From Diaporthe sp. PMI_573 (Eukaryota > Ascomycota > Sordariomycetes > Diaporthales > Diaporthaceae), in the NCBI GenBank assembly GCA_021399435.1, contig JAJTUP010000018.1, positions 744,001 to 808,000 of the forward strand: 64,000 nt of DNA. Direction: 5' to 3'. Below, one piece after another: positions 34,010-44,578 of the stretch (position 1 is the stretch's first letter; each line of letters begins with the position of its first letter). Below the pieces are notes generated by a model. The model did no database searches and was not told where the DNA came from. It saw only the letters and a program-made list of their open reading frames with translations. The translations under genes and the position numbers were made by a program.

Positions 34010-35785
34010 ATGGCGCTAGAATCATTCTTAAATGTGTTACGGGCAGCCGCTCTCCTGGCTTTCGTTGGCGGAGGTCTCGGAGCCAGCGTTGACTGCAACA
34101 CGACCGCGAACAGCAGTCAGCCCAGCACCGACGACACCCTGACAAGAATCCGCTTTGTACAGAATATGACTGCGACCGAGGCCGACATCGTTGTTCGCAA
34201 TGCCAGTGTCTTCACTGCGGCGGAAGGATCATCCTCCACCGCCACCGGCTTTGCGGTAAAGAATGGAAAGTTTGTGGCCGTCTCCGCCAATGACGCCGAG
34301 CTCGAGCCATTCATTGGTTCCGGGACGGTGGTGAAAGATATGGCTGGGGCAGCGGTAGCCCCAGGCTTGTTTGACACGCACATCCACCACATCAGCGGCG
34401 GAAGAATGCTGCTGAAGGAGCTGTCATTCTCAGCGGCTCTTCCCCTTGACGAGGTGCTGGGTCTGATTAAATCCTACTCGGCCAACTTGACTAATGCTTC
34501 CGCCTGGGTCACCGGTGGCAGCTGGGGAAGCACCTTGTTGCCACAGATCTCCAACACTGATACTCTCAAGCGTCTCGACGAAGCCTCGAATGGTCATCCC
34601 CTGGCTCTCTCGGATGATAGCCACCACAATGTATGGGCGAACACTCTTGCCCTCGAAGCGGCTGGGATTGCTACCGAGGGGGCTACTGGAGTCCTCATCG
34701 AGGGTGCTGCGGCGCCCGTGCGCGCAGCTCAGGCGGCAGCCGAGCCGGACACTCTGGAGGACCTGAAGAGCTACTCCCTCAGGGCATGGGACCTGCTTCA
34801 TTCTTTCGGAGTTACGTCCATTCAGGATGCCGCCATCACCACAGGGCAACTCGATGCCATGGCCTCGCTTGATGAAGAAAACAAGCTCAAGGGCTGGGTT
34901 TCGAGTTGTCTCGCCATGGTAGGGGGCTTCGCGGAGCCTAGTGTGAGCCAATCGGATTTCGACCAGCATGCCCGTGAGGTCGCCCGTGACCGCGTTCGCA
35001 CCAACTTCACTAAGCTCGTCCTCGACGGCGTGCCGCCAACCCAGACGGCGGGATTCCTCGGCACGTACCTCCCTTCACCAGAACATGGCTGCAACTACCA
35101 CGGTCTTGTGTACAACACGACCGAAGAGCTGGTCGACACCCTGAGATTGTATCGTGAGCAGGGCCGCGACACCAAGATCCACTGCGCCGGTGACTGGTCG
35201 GTGAGGGTTGCGATGGACGCCTTCCAGGTGATGCGTCTGGAGGGGTCGACCCAAAAGTACCACATCGCACACGGACAATTCGTCACGCCCGAGGACCGCG
35301 AGCGCATGAAGCTCCTGAATGTCGTGGCTGAGGTGTCTCCCTTCATCTGGTACCCAGGCGTTATCCCCTCAGCGATCGCCACCGTGCTCCCAGAGGAAAT
35401 CGCCTCCAAGATGCAGCCGAACCGCATCCTCCTGGACCTCGGCGTCCTCGTGGCTGCTGGGTCCGACTGGCCCGTCAGCGCTGATCCCAACCCGTGGCAG
35501 GGCATCGGCGGCCTCGTCACCCGCCAGGACCCCACTGGCCAATTCCCTGGCACCTTGTGGGCAGAGCAGGCGGTGACTGTGGAAGAAGGAATACGCATCT
35601 TCACTATCAACGGTGCCAAGGCAGCCGGGCTTGACGACGTTGTCGGTTCGATCGAGGTCGGAAAGGCTGCCAATTTTGTTTTCATCGATCGCGATCCATT
35701 CAAAATTAACACAACCGAAATCGGGTCGACCAAAGTCCTCAACACGTACGTTGCTGGCGAGGAAGTCTATTCCAACTCCGGTTGA
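34010..35785 (+). CDS. secreted amidohydrolase (YtcJ-like), 591 aa
   Basis: A single long exon. I chose the ATG at 34010 because it begins directly with a signal peptide (MALESFLNVLRAAALLAFVG) and because a TATA-like box lies at 33940; an in-frame ATG at 33980 would add ten residues. The metal-dependent hydrolase fold is marked by DTHIHHISGG (residues 122-131, first two His ligands), a DSHHN segment, HCAGDW, HGQFVTPED and a GSDWPV Asp near the C-terminus. A GSIEVGKAANFVFIDRDPF strand completes the composite domain typical of the family. It probably hydrolyses an amide or similar C-N bond outside the cell or in the secretory pathway; the substrate is unknown. Many Asn-x-Ser/Thr sites support secretion. 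Confidence 0.92.
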   Translation: MALESFLNVLRAAALLAFVGGGLGASVDCNTTANSSQPSTDDTLTRIRFVQNMTATEADIVVRNASVFTAAEGSSSTATGFAVKNGKFVAVSANDAELEPFIGSGTVVKDMAGAAVAPGLFDTHIHHISGGRMLLKELSFSAALPLDEVLGLIKSYSANLTNASAWVTGGSWGSTLLPQISNTDTLKRLDEASNGHPLALSDDSHHNVWANTLALEAAGIATEGATGVLIEGAAAPVRAAQAAAEPDTLEDLKSYSLRAWDLLHSFGVTSIQDAAITTGQLDAMASLDEENKLKGWVSSCLAMVGGFAEPSVSQSDFDQHAREVARDRVRTNFTKLVLDGVPPTQTAGFLGTYLPSPEHGCNYHGLVYNTTEELVDTLRLYREQGRDTKIHCAGDWSVRVAMDAFQVMRLEGSTQKYHIAHGQFVTPEDRERMKLLNVVAEVSPFIWYPGVIPSAIATVLPEEIASKMQPNRILLDLGVLVAAGSDWPVSADPNPWQGIGGLVTRQDPTGQFPGTLWAEQAVTVEEGIRIFTINGAKAAGLDDVVGSIEVGKAANFVFIDRDPFKINTTEIGSTKVLNTYVAGEEVYSNSG

Positions 35786-35797
35786 AGTTTCGTTGGA

Positions 35798-35810
35798 GGG
35801 GGGGGGGGGG
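35798..35810. repeat. poly(G) run of 13
   Basis: Thirteen G directly after the stop codon of the amidohydrolase gene, in its 3' UTR. Confidence 0.8.
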
Positions 35811-36106
35811 AGTCGCCATTTGGCACGTTTCCTTGACAGAGATTTGTTACATTTTTGATCGAGAAAATGCCCCGGATTGATTCTACGAGACACTTCAAAA
35901 CTTTTAGGTATTTCTCTCTATGGAATCCTCGTACAATCTATGCACATGGATACTAGGCCCAAGGGAGGAAATGTGTGTACATAAGGAACTTGAAGCAGAT
36001 AGTACAAGTGCAATGCAAATAGCTTTTATCTGATACCTATCTCTTCCAAGGCGGTGAAAACTTCCGACTCATAATGTCGCACCTGGCCCAGCGCACCTCG
36101 TTCTGG

Positions 36107-38471
36107 TTATGACGTTTGGATTTCAGTTCTCGCAACACCCAAGCAGAACCCTAGGAATGCAAGCATGAAGCCAGCAATAGCAAAGCCACCTTGAACATCG
36201 TCCCGCAAGACAGTCCAGACTATTGCCGATGCCAGTGCAGCCGTGAAACCGGCACAGCCGCAGAGAAAGACAATGAACCAATTGAGTCCCTCAACAAACT
36301 CGATTCCCCACCCGGCTGCCCTGCCCTTTTGTGAGCAAGCTTGCAGCTTTACGCGGAGCTTTTTGGGGAACTTTCGATACAGAATCGGAAGGACCTCTGC
36401 GTGTCCAGGGTGCTCGAGCAAGTGAGCGAGAAGCCTAGGCCCGATCGGTGGATTGGTCTCGGCGGGGAGAGGATCGAAAGTGTAGTCGGCGAATGCTCGC
36501 GGATCGTTCGGCACATCCGGGCAATTTTGAACATCCACGAGCTGGCTCGGGTACATCTCGAACTGGTTGAATTGTCAGATCCTCCGTCTAGGCTCACGTG
36601 GACTATGTATCGGATGGATACAGCGAGAAGAATTAGGAAAAGGGGTGCTAGTTATCTTTGGACGGTGACTTGCCTTGACGAAATGAATGGCATCGACCTT
36701 TCTGAGTCGTGCCCAAGACCTCCTCCCGTGCTGGTTGTAATAATAGCGCAAGACGTGAAAGAAATCCTGGTCGGAATTAATTTTGCAAACTTCTGCCTGC
36801 CACAGCTTGGCTACCAATCGCATGAATGGAACGCAGAGCAATAGAAAGTTGTGGTCCCCCTGACCATTTCCTGGAGCTACTGAACAGACTCCCAGTTCTG
36901 CAGTGGATAGCTTTGATTGCTGGTGACGTGGGAGGCTTGAACCTTTCTGGTTGGAACCCCAAACTTTGGAACAGAATTCCACACATCCTGTGATGATACC
37001 GACTTGACGACGACTGGGCTTTGCGTTTCCATCTGAATCTAAAACCTCGTTAGGGACATGTCTTTCAGAACAATACTGCTTAAGCAGTTGCTCCAACTTC
37101 AGTATGGCGCCCGGTTGGAGTTCATTGTAGTCATCGTATAAGCTTTGCCCACATTTCTGAAAACAACAATCGTCAGCATGCCCTATGGAGGTGGTAGACT
37201 GCAGTAAAATTAAGTTGTTGGACTTGTAGCGAAACACTGAGAAAGCTTACACATTTCCACCGAAGTCGCTGCCTTCCTGGTCCGAGGGGTGGCTCATAGA
37301 TGAAAGAGACAACATTGGAAAAGTACATCTCCACCGATCTATAAAGTCCGAAGCCAAGACCGTCGACTGCAGAATTCTGAGACGCGACAAGAGCCTTGAC
37401 GCTAGATTGCAGGGCTATTATCGGTTCGGTTTCGAATAGGAAGCGCTCGGATATTTCGTAAACGAAATTAATGTCGTCAGAACTGCCCACCATTTCGGTC
37501 GTTGCCTCTTCTATCCGCTCCTTGATATCATCATCGGCTTGCGTGTAGTCGTCCTTCCCTTCGTAATGAGCCTCACAAATTCGGTTGGCGATATTTAAAC
37601 GCGACCTGCGGACAAATCGACTTGCCGTTAGACAGACCAAGCTGTCTGAATCTTTCAAGGTCTCGGTGGAAGCCGCCAAGTTGCTCAGGTCTTCACAGTA
37701 GCGTCTGAGAAGTCTTTCGATTGTGAGTACACTCATTCTCTTGGACACACATCGAAGCACCAACTGGGGCCAAAGGTGACGCAAGTCTTGAAATAGTAAA
37801 AGTCGCCGAAAGATGGCCTCGGTTGCATCACTATTGACAGTAGTAGTCGATGAAGCGACGGAAATGATTGTGCCGGTTTCCGACGTAACTGATTCGTCGG
37901 ACGATGAATCATCTGAGTCCGTAAGCTCAAAGACACTATCGTTGTCATCGAAATTAATGCTGTTGCGATTCGGGTTGTGGGCGTGAGGTGTAATCGGCTC
38001 CCTAGAAACTTTTTCCGCAGCAGCCGTTGCTGAACCCTTCTCGCCCGCTAGTATTCTCTCATCTTCATGGCCCCTTGTCGGCTCCTTCTCGGCATCTGGC
38101 AACGACTTTCCTTTTGCAACAGTCTGAAGAGGTGAGGGGACATGCTGCATATGTAGGGATATCAGGTCACGCTTCGGGTTCTTGGGCTTCTTTTTCTGGG
38201 CGGTCTGTGTCGTCAGACTTTGGGGCGCATTATGCGGCGTTTTACTCCCCGAGGACTGAACAGGTTGGTCTGCGACATGTGATAGATTCGGCCGATAATC
38301 ATGTCTACTGCGTTCTCCCGCAGAGTGGTCGATGCAGGCGTATCCGGTGAGTATAGTTCTTTGTGTGATGCCGTGCCCTCGAGTTCCATACCGTGGGCAG
38401 CGGTCGACGGCGTGTTGATAATATATGCACCTGCACGCGCTGTATAACTCAAGCACTTGGTAACACATCAT
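36107..38471 (-). CDS. conserved fungal membrane protein with Cys/His N-terminus, 719 aa
   Basis: Three exons (38471-37251, 37156-36674, 36562-36107) join in frame. Intron 1 is GT-AG (gtaagc...ttcag); intron 2 has a GC donor (AAG then gcaagt) and an accag acceptor. The start is the first ATG; the open frame extends upstream without one. The N-terminus (MCYQVLELYSACRC, then HAVDRC and YGTRGHG, later GYACIDH) has Cys/His spacing that could bind zinc. A low-complexity Ser/Asp/Glu stretch follows, then KCGQSLYDDYNELQPGAI, FEMYPSQLVDV, a PPIGPRLL / PIGP-type segment with LLEHPGHAEVLPIL, and two C-terminal membrane helices (WFIVFLCGCAGFTAALASAI and GGFAIAGFMLAFLGF). I recognise the architecture as widespread in ascomycetes but know no function. 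Confidence 0.85.
36563..36673 (-). other. GC-AG intron
   Basis: The exon ends CAAG and the intron begins gcaagt, the strong consensus that lets GC donors work. The acceptor is accag, and the joined protein reads FVKFEMY as in relatives of this family. Length 111 bp. Confidence 0.75.
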
Positions 38472-38672
38472 CGCGTTTCCTGACTCTGATGCAAAACTGC
38501 CGAGTAGACAGGATGTGAAAACAAACGTTGGATGTGATCCGCATACAACGCAGAAAGGCAATTGCCCTGCAACTCTCTCTTTGTATAGACGAGATGTTGA
38601 TTCTGTGTCCCTCAATTTGCAAAGCGAGGCATCCCGTGGGATTTCATTCGACCACGACAGCTCAGCCTCATG

Positions 38673-38739
38673 CAACTAGTAGCTGCAGGCAGATTTGACA
38701 GCTAAGCCCACAGCAACTAGCAGCTGCAGGCAGATTTTA
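38673..38739. repeat. two copies of a dispersed CTGCAGGCAGATTT element
   Basis: Copies at 38673-38700 and 38711-38739 share AACTAG, TAG or CAG, then CTGCAGGCAGATTT. A third copy lies at 41245-41270, lacking three of the middle bases. Confidence 0.7.
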
Positions 38740-39188
38740 CCCTTGCAATGCACTGCCGGGTCGCACAGCTTGTAATTGTGCTGATAATCTCCAAATACGC
38801 GAGGCGCATGTGTCTATAATAGCAATGAATGCCATTTTTACCCCCGGACCGCACATTGGAACGGATTGTTCCACTGCGATTTCCCAAAATATTGCAAACT
38901 GATATATTGGTTTAAGCCCACATACTGTATTCCACGTACTAATTAAATTATAACCTCTTGGTTCAAGACCTATGCATTTTCTTGAAGTCCTTTGGCTTGG
39001 GGTACATACCCCTGCACCCTCTGTTTTCTGCCCTTCGAATTTCCGATCTCAATTTTAATGCCGAGCTGGCCAAAAACTACAAGTACAATTACTATTCTAA
39101 TCTCACGATGCGTTATACGGCACTATAAGTGAGGACAAAGTGACGCCAGCCTGTACCCATCTTTTTACGGCACGAGCCGAACAGGGAT

Positions 39189-39194
39189 ATAAAC
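39189..39194 (+). promoter_or_regulatory. TATA box candidate
   Basis: TATAAA in a gggaTATAAAcgcg context, about 295 bp before the ATG at 39488, followed by a CT-rich leader. Confidence 0.4.
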
Positions 39195-39487
39195 GCGCGT
39201 TTCTTGCTGCTACATTTATTTCCGTACCCATGCCCCACCACCTCGCCCGTATCGGACTCCGAGCATCTGCCCAGATGGGTTCGTCATCGGCGCCGAGGAA
39301 GAGGGATAAGTATTGAGCATCCGTTTGCTGCCCTCAGGGCGGGTCTGGAGCTGGCTGAGCAGCGATAATGACTTATACATTGTTTATTGACCGACGCTCT
39401 TTTCATCCGTCGCTCTTCTCATCCGCCGCTCGTTTCCGTCGCGTTTCTCATTCACTACTTTCCTTTACTATACAAGCCATCGTCAGC

Positions 39488-40786
39488 ATGAAAGTCGCCG
39501 ACGCCTCGGTTCTAGCCATGCTGCCCGCCACGAGCCTGGCAGCCTGCGGCACCGCCTACTCGGCCAACCAGATCGACGGCACGCTGCTCCGCGCCATCGT
39601 ACTCGACATGGGCGCCGACGCCGCCAACGTCACCGCCACCGAGTACGACCAGTACTTTGAGCAAGGGAGCGCCGTCGAGGGCGTCGAGGCTGTGATCGCC
39701 TCCAACCAGTTCTACATCAATTTGTGGGCCATCCCCGGCACCGAGGCCGCCTTTCAGAACGCCAGCCAGTGCTTGGACTACGGCTATTTGGTCAATCAGT
39801 TGCCGTGGCTGTATTACGATAATGTCACCGCGACTTGGTGGGGCGGCTACGAGGCTGAGACCGAGGCCGACAGCTACGAGGCGGCCGCCCTGTCCGTCGC
39901 GACGAGCATCGTAGCCGGCCTCGAGGTGCGCTTCTGGGACACCAACGGCGATGGCTACACAGACATCATCGATGCCGACTACCTCCAAGGCGTCACAGTC
40001 GACACTGTCACGAAGAACACCAACGGCACCTACTCAGTCTATCGCGGCAACATCGACGTGGCCAACAAGACGCCAAGCGAAGGTACCATATTCGACGGCG
40101 ACCTCTTCGACGGCGCTGGCCCGCCCATCCTGGACGCCAACTTCGACACTACTATCGCGGCCGGTGACATCGCCCTCTTCTGGTACGGTCCGAATGGCTG
40201 GGCTATCAAGCGCGCCCAGGAGGTCGTCGGCCTCTTCATTGACGGCGCCGACCACACCAGCTACGACATCGGCGGCGTCATCTACCAAGACGCCATGCGC
40301 TTCTCCCGCGACAACCTCTTCATCTCCAACCGGCCAGGCGAGTTCACCGACGCCCAAAAGTACTTCAAGTTCACCAACGACTCGGCCGCTGGGCTCAACG
40401 TCAGTCTCTGGCTCGTGCCCGTCACCAACACCACCGTGAACGGCGCCCCTATCGGCATGACGAGCGACAGCAACTCGCGCCCCTTCCTCGCCAGCGGCGT
40501 CGCTCAGGCCCAAGCCCAGCTTGACGGCGTGGCTATCAGCTCTGACGGATCCGACGTCCCGTCCTCCCAGGAATGGGTCACCCAGGCGGTCTACACCCAG
40601 CTTGACGATGCCATCGCTAGGGCCAACCAATCGCTTGCCCTCGCCGACAGCTCGTCCTTCCTGCTCGACTATCAGACTTACGTGCTGTATCTGACCCTTG
40701 ACGGCAGCAGTGACGACATTGGCGCCGCGTTCGCCGGCTTCAACTACACCGGCTTCGAGAATGAGAAGCAGCTTGGGACGGCCTGA
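39488..40786 (+). CDS. secreted acidic protein of unknown function, 432 aa
   Basis: One exon, strongly GC-biased at third positions and free of introns. The start opens a short signal peptide (MKVADASVLAMLPATSLAAC). The mature part is very acidic and has ten or so Asn-x-Ser/Thr sites. Around residue 155 it carries DTNGDGYTDIIDADY, which has the Asp/Asn-x-Asp-x-Asp spacing of EF-hand, dockerin or thrombospondin-type-3 calcium loops. Other parts (WYGPNGWAIKRAQEVVGLF, FKFTNDSAAGLNVSLW) match no domain I know. An extracellular, probably calcium-binding protein is inferred. Confidence 0.82.
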   Translation: MKVADASVLAMLPATSLAACGTAYSANQIDGTLLRAIVLDMGADAANVTATEYDQYFEQGSAVEGVEAVIASNQFYINLWAIPGTEAAFQNASQCLDYGYLVNQLPWLYYDNVTATWWGGYEAETEADSYEAAALSVATSIVAGLEVRFWDTNGDGYTDIIDADYLQGVTVDTVTKNTNGTYSVYRGNIDVANKTPSEGTIFDGDLFDGAGPPILDANFDTTIAAGDIALFWYGPNGWAIKRAQEVVGLFIDGADHTSYDIGGVIYQDAMRFSRDNLFISNRPGEFTDAQKYFKFTNDSAAGLNVSLWLVPVTNTTVNGAPIGMTSDSNSRPFLASGVAQAQAQLDGVAISSDGSDVPSSQEWVTQAVYTQLDDAIARANQSLALADSSSFLLDYQTYVLYLTLDGSSDDIGAAFAGFNYTGFENEKQLGTA

Positions 40787-41484
40787 TTGCTTCTTGCCCG
40801 TCACTATTGCACCACGCATCCTCCCTCGCTCTCTCACTCACTCCCTCTCTCTCCACTTGCTTCTCTCTCGAGGAAGCAATGGGAATGATAGCGCCCGACA
40901 GTAAACTACGTATATCGGTATATAGCAAATAAGCCTCTGACATTTGTTTCACTTCTAAATATGTGCAATGATGCTCATGCTTCCCAACCTGCTTGATCTA
41001 GAGGGTAAAGTATAACTATATCGCCCGGATACTACTCGAGACAGGGGCGGATGATTAAAGTCGGATTTAAGTTCTTCTCTTGCATCCAGGAGTCTCGACT
41101 ACTTGGACGACCGTCCCAGCGTACCTTGTATTCGAGTTGTATCTTGCATCGTAGTGAGCTGGGTCGTACTCAGGGTAATTTTCGAAACTATTTAACGTAT
41201 CGAAGCTAATCTCATCGCCCTATGACATAGATTATCTAAATGAGACCACTAGCTGCAGGCAGATTTCATACTCCATATTTCGTTAACCCTACAGGTTCCA
41301 CAGCTTTTCGCTGACAGCATCCAAAACGTCCATTGGTCTACATGTGTGTAATTTGCACCTAGTCACCGCATCAACAAGTAATTCACACTCCGCGCCGTTA
41401 TGTTCAAAAAACATTGCACTGGTACAATGAGCCCACAGAATGTATTTGACCTCAAAATGCCATCCCATCTTCATCTTTTTACGG
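40787..41484. other. convergent intergenic region
   Basis: The 3' flanks of two convergent genes. It holds the third copy of the dispersed element (41245-41270) and no gene. Confidence 0.45.
41245..41270. repeat. third copy of the CTGCAGGCAGATTT element
   Basis: ACTAGCTGCAGGCAGATTT matches the two copies near 38.7 kb but lacks the three bases after CTAG. Confidence 0.65.
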
Positions 41485-42717
41485 TCAGAACATGTTTCCC
41501 AACTGACCTCCCGTACTTGGTATCCCCAGTATGAAGTTGTTCGTCGCCTGCTGTTGTTGCTGGCGCTTTATTACGCCCTGTCCGCCAAATGTGCCCCAGC
41601 TAACACGCCTAGGACTCAGCTCCGTCTCCGCTATTCGTGGCGATGCCGGATTCAGAACCCGGGGCCTGTGAAACGTCAAGTGCCGTTGGCTCCCAGTCCA
41701 TTTTTCTCCCCCATCTCTCGTGTGGTGACGTGTGTGTGTATTTTGAAGAGCTATGGTGTCAATTGAGTGAGTGTAGTTTTGTTGGTGCTGCTCAACATCT
41801 GGTGGGGTTTGTTGTCTGACGGTAGTGGGTTTTTGGTCCGGCTTCCATGATATTATGGACTAATAAACCACGTCAATATCTTGGATCGAGTAATCAAAGG
41901 GATGAAAAGTACTTACCTTAGACCTCATGGTCTCCGCTCTCTTCAGCCCCCGCCTCGCATCCAGACTCAACCTCGTCTGCGACTCCTCGCCCGCCTGCTT
42001 AGGCCCCGGCCGAGAGAAATTCCGCGCATTACTAAAAGTCGGCGGCGGGCCCGTCCGCGACCCCATCGAGTACGAGCGATCAGAAATCATCGGCCTGGCA
42101 CCGAACGACGACTGCTCGGCAGAGCGGCTGAATAGGTTGGAGTGGCTCCCGGTGCGCCTGGGCGTGGGGTGCAGCCCCGGGCGGTGATCCTTCGGGCTAA
42201 TCAGGCCGTTGGACGCGAGGTACTCTGCCGCGAGCCGGCGCTCCTCGTCCAGGTCGACTTCGTCGTGGGTTGCTGGGGGGATCTTGATGATACGTTTCGT
42301 TGTCGTTGTCGTTACTACAGTGGTCGTCATGGTGATGATTAGGTCGCCCGTAACGGGGTCGGTATGTGTCTCTCGCGTGACTAAGGGGCTGGATGTTGAT
42401 GTCGAGGTCGTCTTTGTATGCTCGACCGGCGCGATTGATGAGTTGCTCAGTGTTCGCGGGTTGAGGCTCGGCGAGGCGGTCGACTCCTTGAGCTCGCTGG
42501 AGGCGTCTGAGCTATTAGTGACAATTTGTCCCGGCAAGCTCGCATTCTCGATATCTAATCTTTTAGATGGTGCGTCTCTATAGCTCTCATCGCTGCGACT
42601 GCTGCTCTGTTTCGTTGCTGGGTGGGAATGAGAGATATCGCCGCTCTTGCTTCGCCAAAATTTCCACCGCGGTCGTCTCCCCTCTCCCTCAGAATAGTAT
42701 GCCATGTTTGACGGCAT
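41485..42717 (-). CDS. conserved fungal protein of unknown function, 391 aa
   Basis: Exons 42717-41917 and 41859-41485 join across a 57-bp intron (gtaagt...tttattag). Without splicing the frame reads through to a stop at 41860 and loses the C-terminal 125 residues. The first half is basic and Ser/Thr-rich (RRPRWKFWRSK near the start, then a long Thr run TTTVVTTTTTK). A DEERRLAAEYLASNGLI segment is the most structured part. The second exon ends with a distinctive tail: SPRRVSWGTFGGQG, a Gln run, then ATNNFILGIPSTGG. No membrane helix or signal peptide is present. I know of no function; the tail looks like a conserved motif. Confidence 0.75.
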
Positions 42718-44578
42718 GTGTGGATTTCTACTGCTAATTTCCCAGGGCTCCAGCAGCAGAACTGTTCAAGGTGATTTGTATGAGGTGTGCTAGGTCGCAT
42801 TGCACTGTCCTGCGAATTTCGTATTCGGGAGTGCTGCGTGACGATGCATTTAGCCAATGCCACGCATCTCGGCTAACGGCCGTGTCTGATGTCGCTGTTG
42901 TATTCACGGAGTAGCATTCTATTGCCTAGGTTGCGCTGGAAAGGTTTGAGGCGGGATAGAATTCAATGTTGAGCGAGGTCGTCATCGGAAATCCCATTTG
43001 CGCCTCGGAGACTTCCAGTGCGTAATCCCCCGTCCCACCGAAGATATGGAGGTGCAGCCCTGCGCTTAGATGAGATGCATGTCCAGAGAGCGGAGCGAGC
43101 AAGAACCAAGTAATCGGAGCAGGCCAATCCCCTGTCGAGGTCCGGCGTACAGTGCCGGATTCGTTCCTGCGTTGATGTGGAGTAAACTGGACTGAACATT
43201 CCGGCCTCCCAAATGGTTACTCACCGCGTGATGACTTGGGGGTCAAGGTGAACTCGAGTCAAAGGCCTCAGCAAGCTTAATTTTTGCCCGGTTTAGGTTT
43301 CCGTATCAGTCAAAGTTGGGCGTGGGGGTAACCTTATTTGGCTGAGTTCAGCAAGGCAGAATGCAGTGACAAACATAACGAAACAAGGGCAATATTACTT
43401 TGGACATGCCGTCATCGTTTTTTCTAGTACACGTGTAGCCAATGGGTTCGTACTTCATTCAGCCGCGGATAAATACGTCTGTTCTCATATAGGAACGGTA
43501 AGAAATACAGACGAAAATGGACGCGTGACAAGGTTAACGGATGAATGCTGTCACTCTATTCGGTAGCCACAGCGGCGATGCAAGTTCAGGAGCGCCGGGC
43601 TGCATTGCAACTCTAAGAAGTTTCACGTCTGGATGGGGAAGAGGAACTGAACCAAAAAGTTTAATCGACCTTGGAACCCTACCAGCGCTCGTGGCCTGCG
43701 AGTAAAATACGACGCAGGCACATGGGCCTGCAGGGCCGCTAACCCACCTTGCAGCCGGTTCCCAGTCAGAGTCAAAGCTGTTCATCTATTTCGTCCGTGC
43801 CCGCGGCCTCTCGCAAGATTAGACTTCGTATGGCAAGACCGGAATGTGCACCCACATTTCACTTGTTCAGGGTAGAATATACCTTATCATTTTCATTCCG
43901 AGGCTTTTGCCTTGATCCGTAGACCGAAAGTGTGACGTATACTGATATACAATGACTGGCAAGCCTGCCTAAGGTCACAGCAATAGGAAAGCCAGAGGCT
44001 AACCAGATGTGAACCTGTCGCAACGGTATATGGATGGAGTTTCTGGGTCATTTGAGGCCATGAGCTGAGGAATTCGAACCTAACCGATCACCACCAGCTG
44101 ATATTGAAACAAACTGTATTGTCCTGACAGTTCGCATCGTCAAGAGGTTACTCGACAAGCTCAGGCTATGCACGTACATATGCAAGGAGGGAACGGCCGT
44201 TTATTCTGACACGGACTCAACCAAGAAGCCCCATCCCTTCAACCATGCTGCAAATATGCGGACTAGACCATCCGGAATGAACTAGTACTTGTGACGAACA
44301 CCATCCATATATTCATTTAATCAAGTGACAAGTAACGGTGGACTGAATTCCGATTGCATGTCAACTCAAAATTAAAGGCTGCGGGATATCACTGCAGGGT
44401 TAGGGGTGAACATGTGACAGGGGACGGGGAGGCGGGGGGATAAGCTCACGATATCCGGTGCATGAATTAGATTCACATGCCGTTACCATTCCCCGGGATC
44501 TCAAAATACCACACAAATTAACCCTTCAACACCCAGCCACACCCACCATTCTCACCAACGCACATCCACCCCCGCGCC
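42718..44578. other. divergent intergenic region (1.9 kb), no supported gene
   Basis: ORFs at 42555-42863, 42963-43199 and 43534-43785 are short and show no domain, signal peptide or splice extension. Promoters for both flanking genes must lie here. Confidence 0.45.

Larger units (their letters stand above)
38472..39487. other. divergent intergenic region with short repeats
   Basis: It separates a minus-strand and a plus-strand gene. It holds two copies of a 20-bp element (38673-38700, 38711-38739) and a TATAAA at 39189-39194 for the right-hand gene. No further gene is seen. Confidence 0.5.

Noticed and set aside
44041..44110. GGTTCGAATTCC-like stretch resembling a tRNA T-arm on the minus strand
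   Set aside because: The bases around the loop do not pair as a T-stem and no acceptor or anticodon stem could be built.
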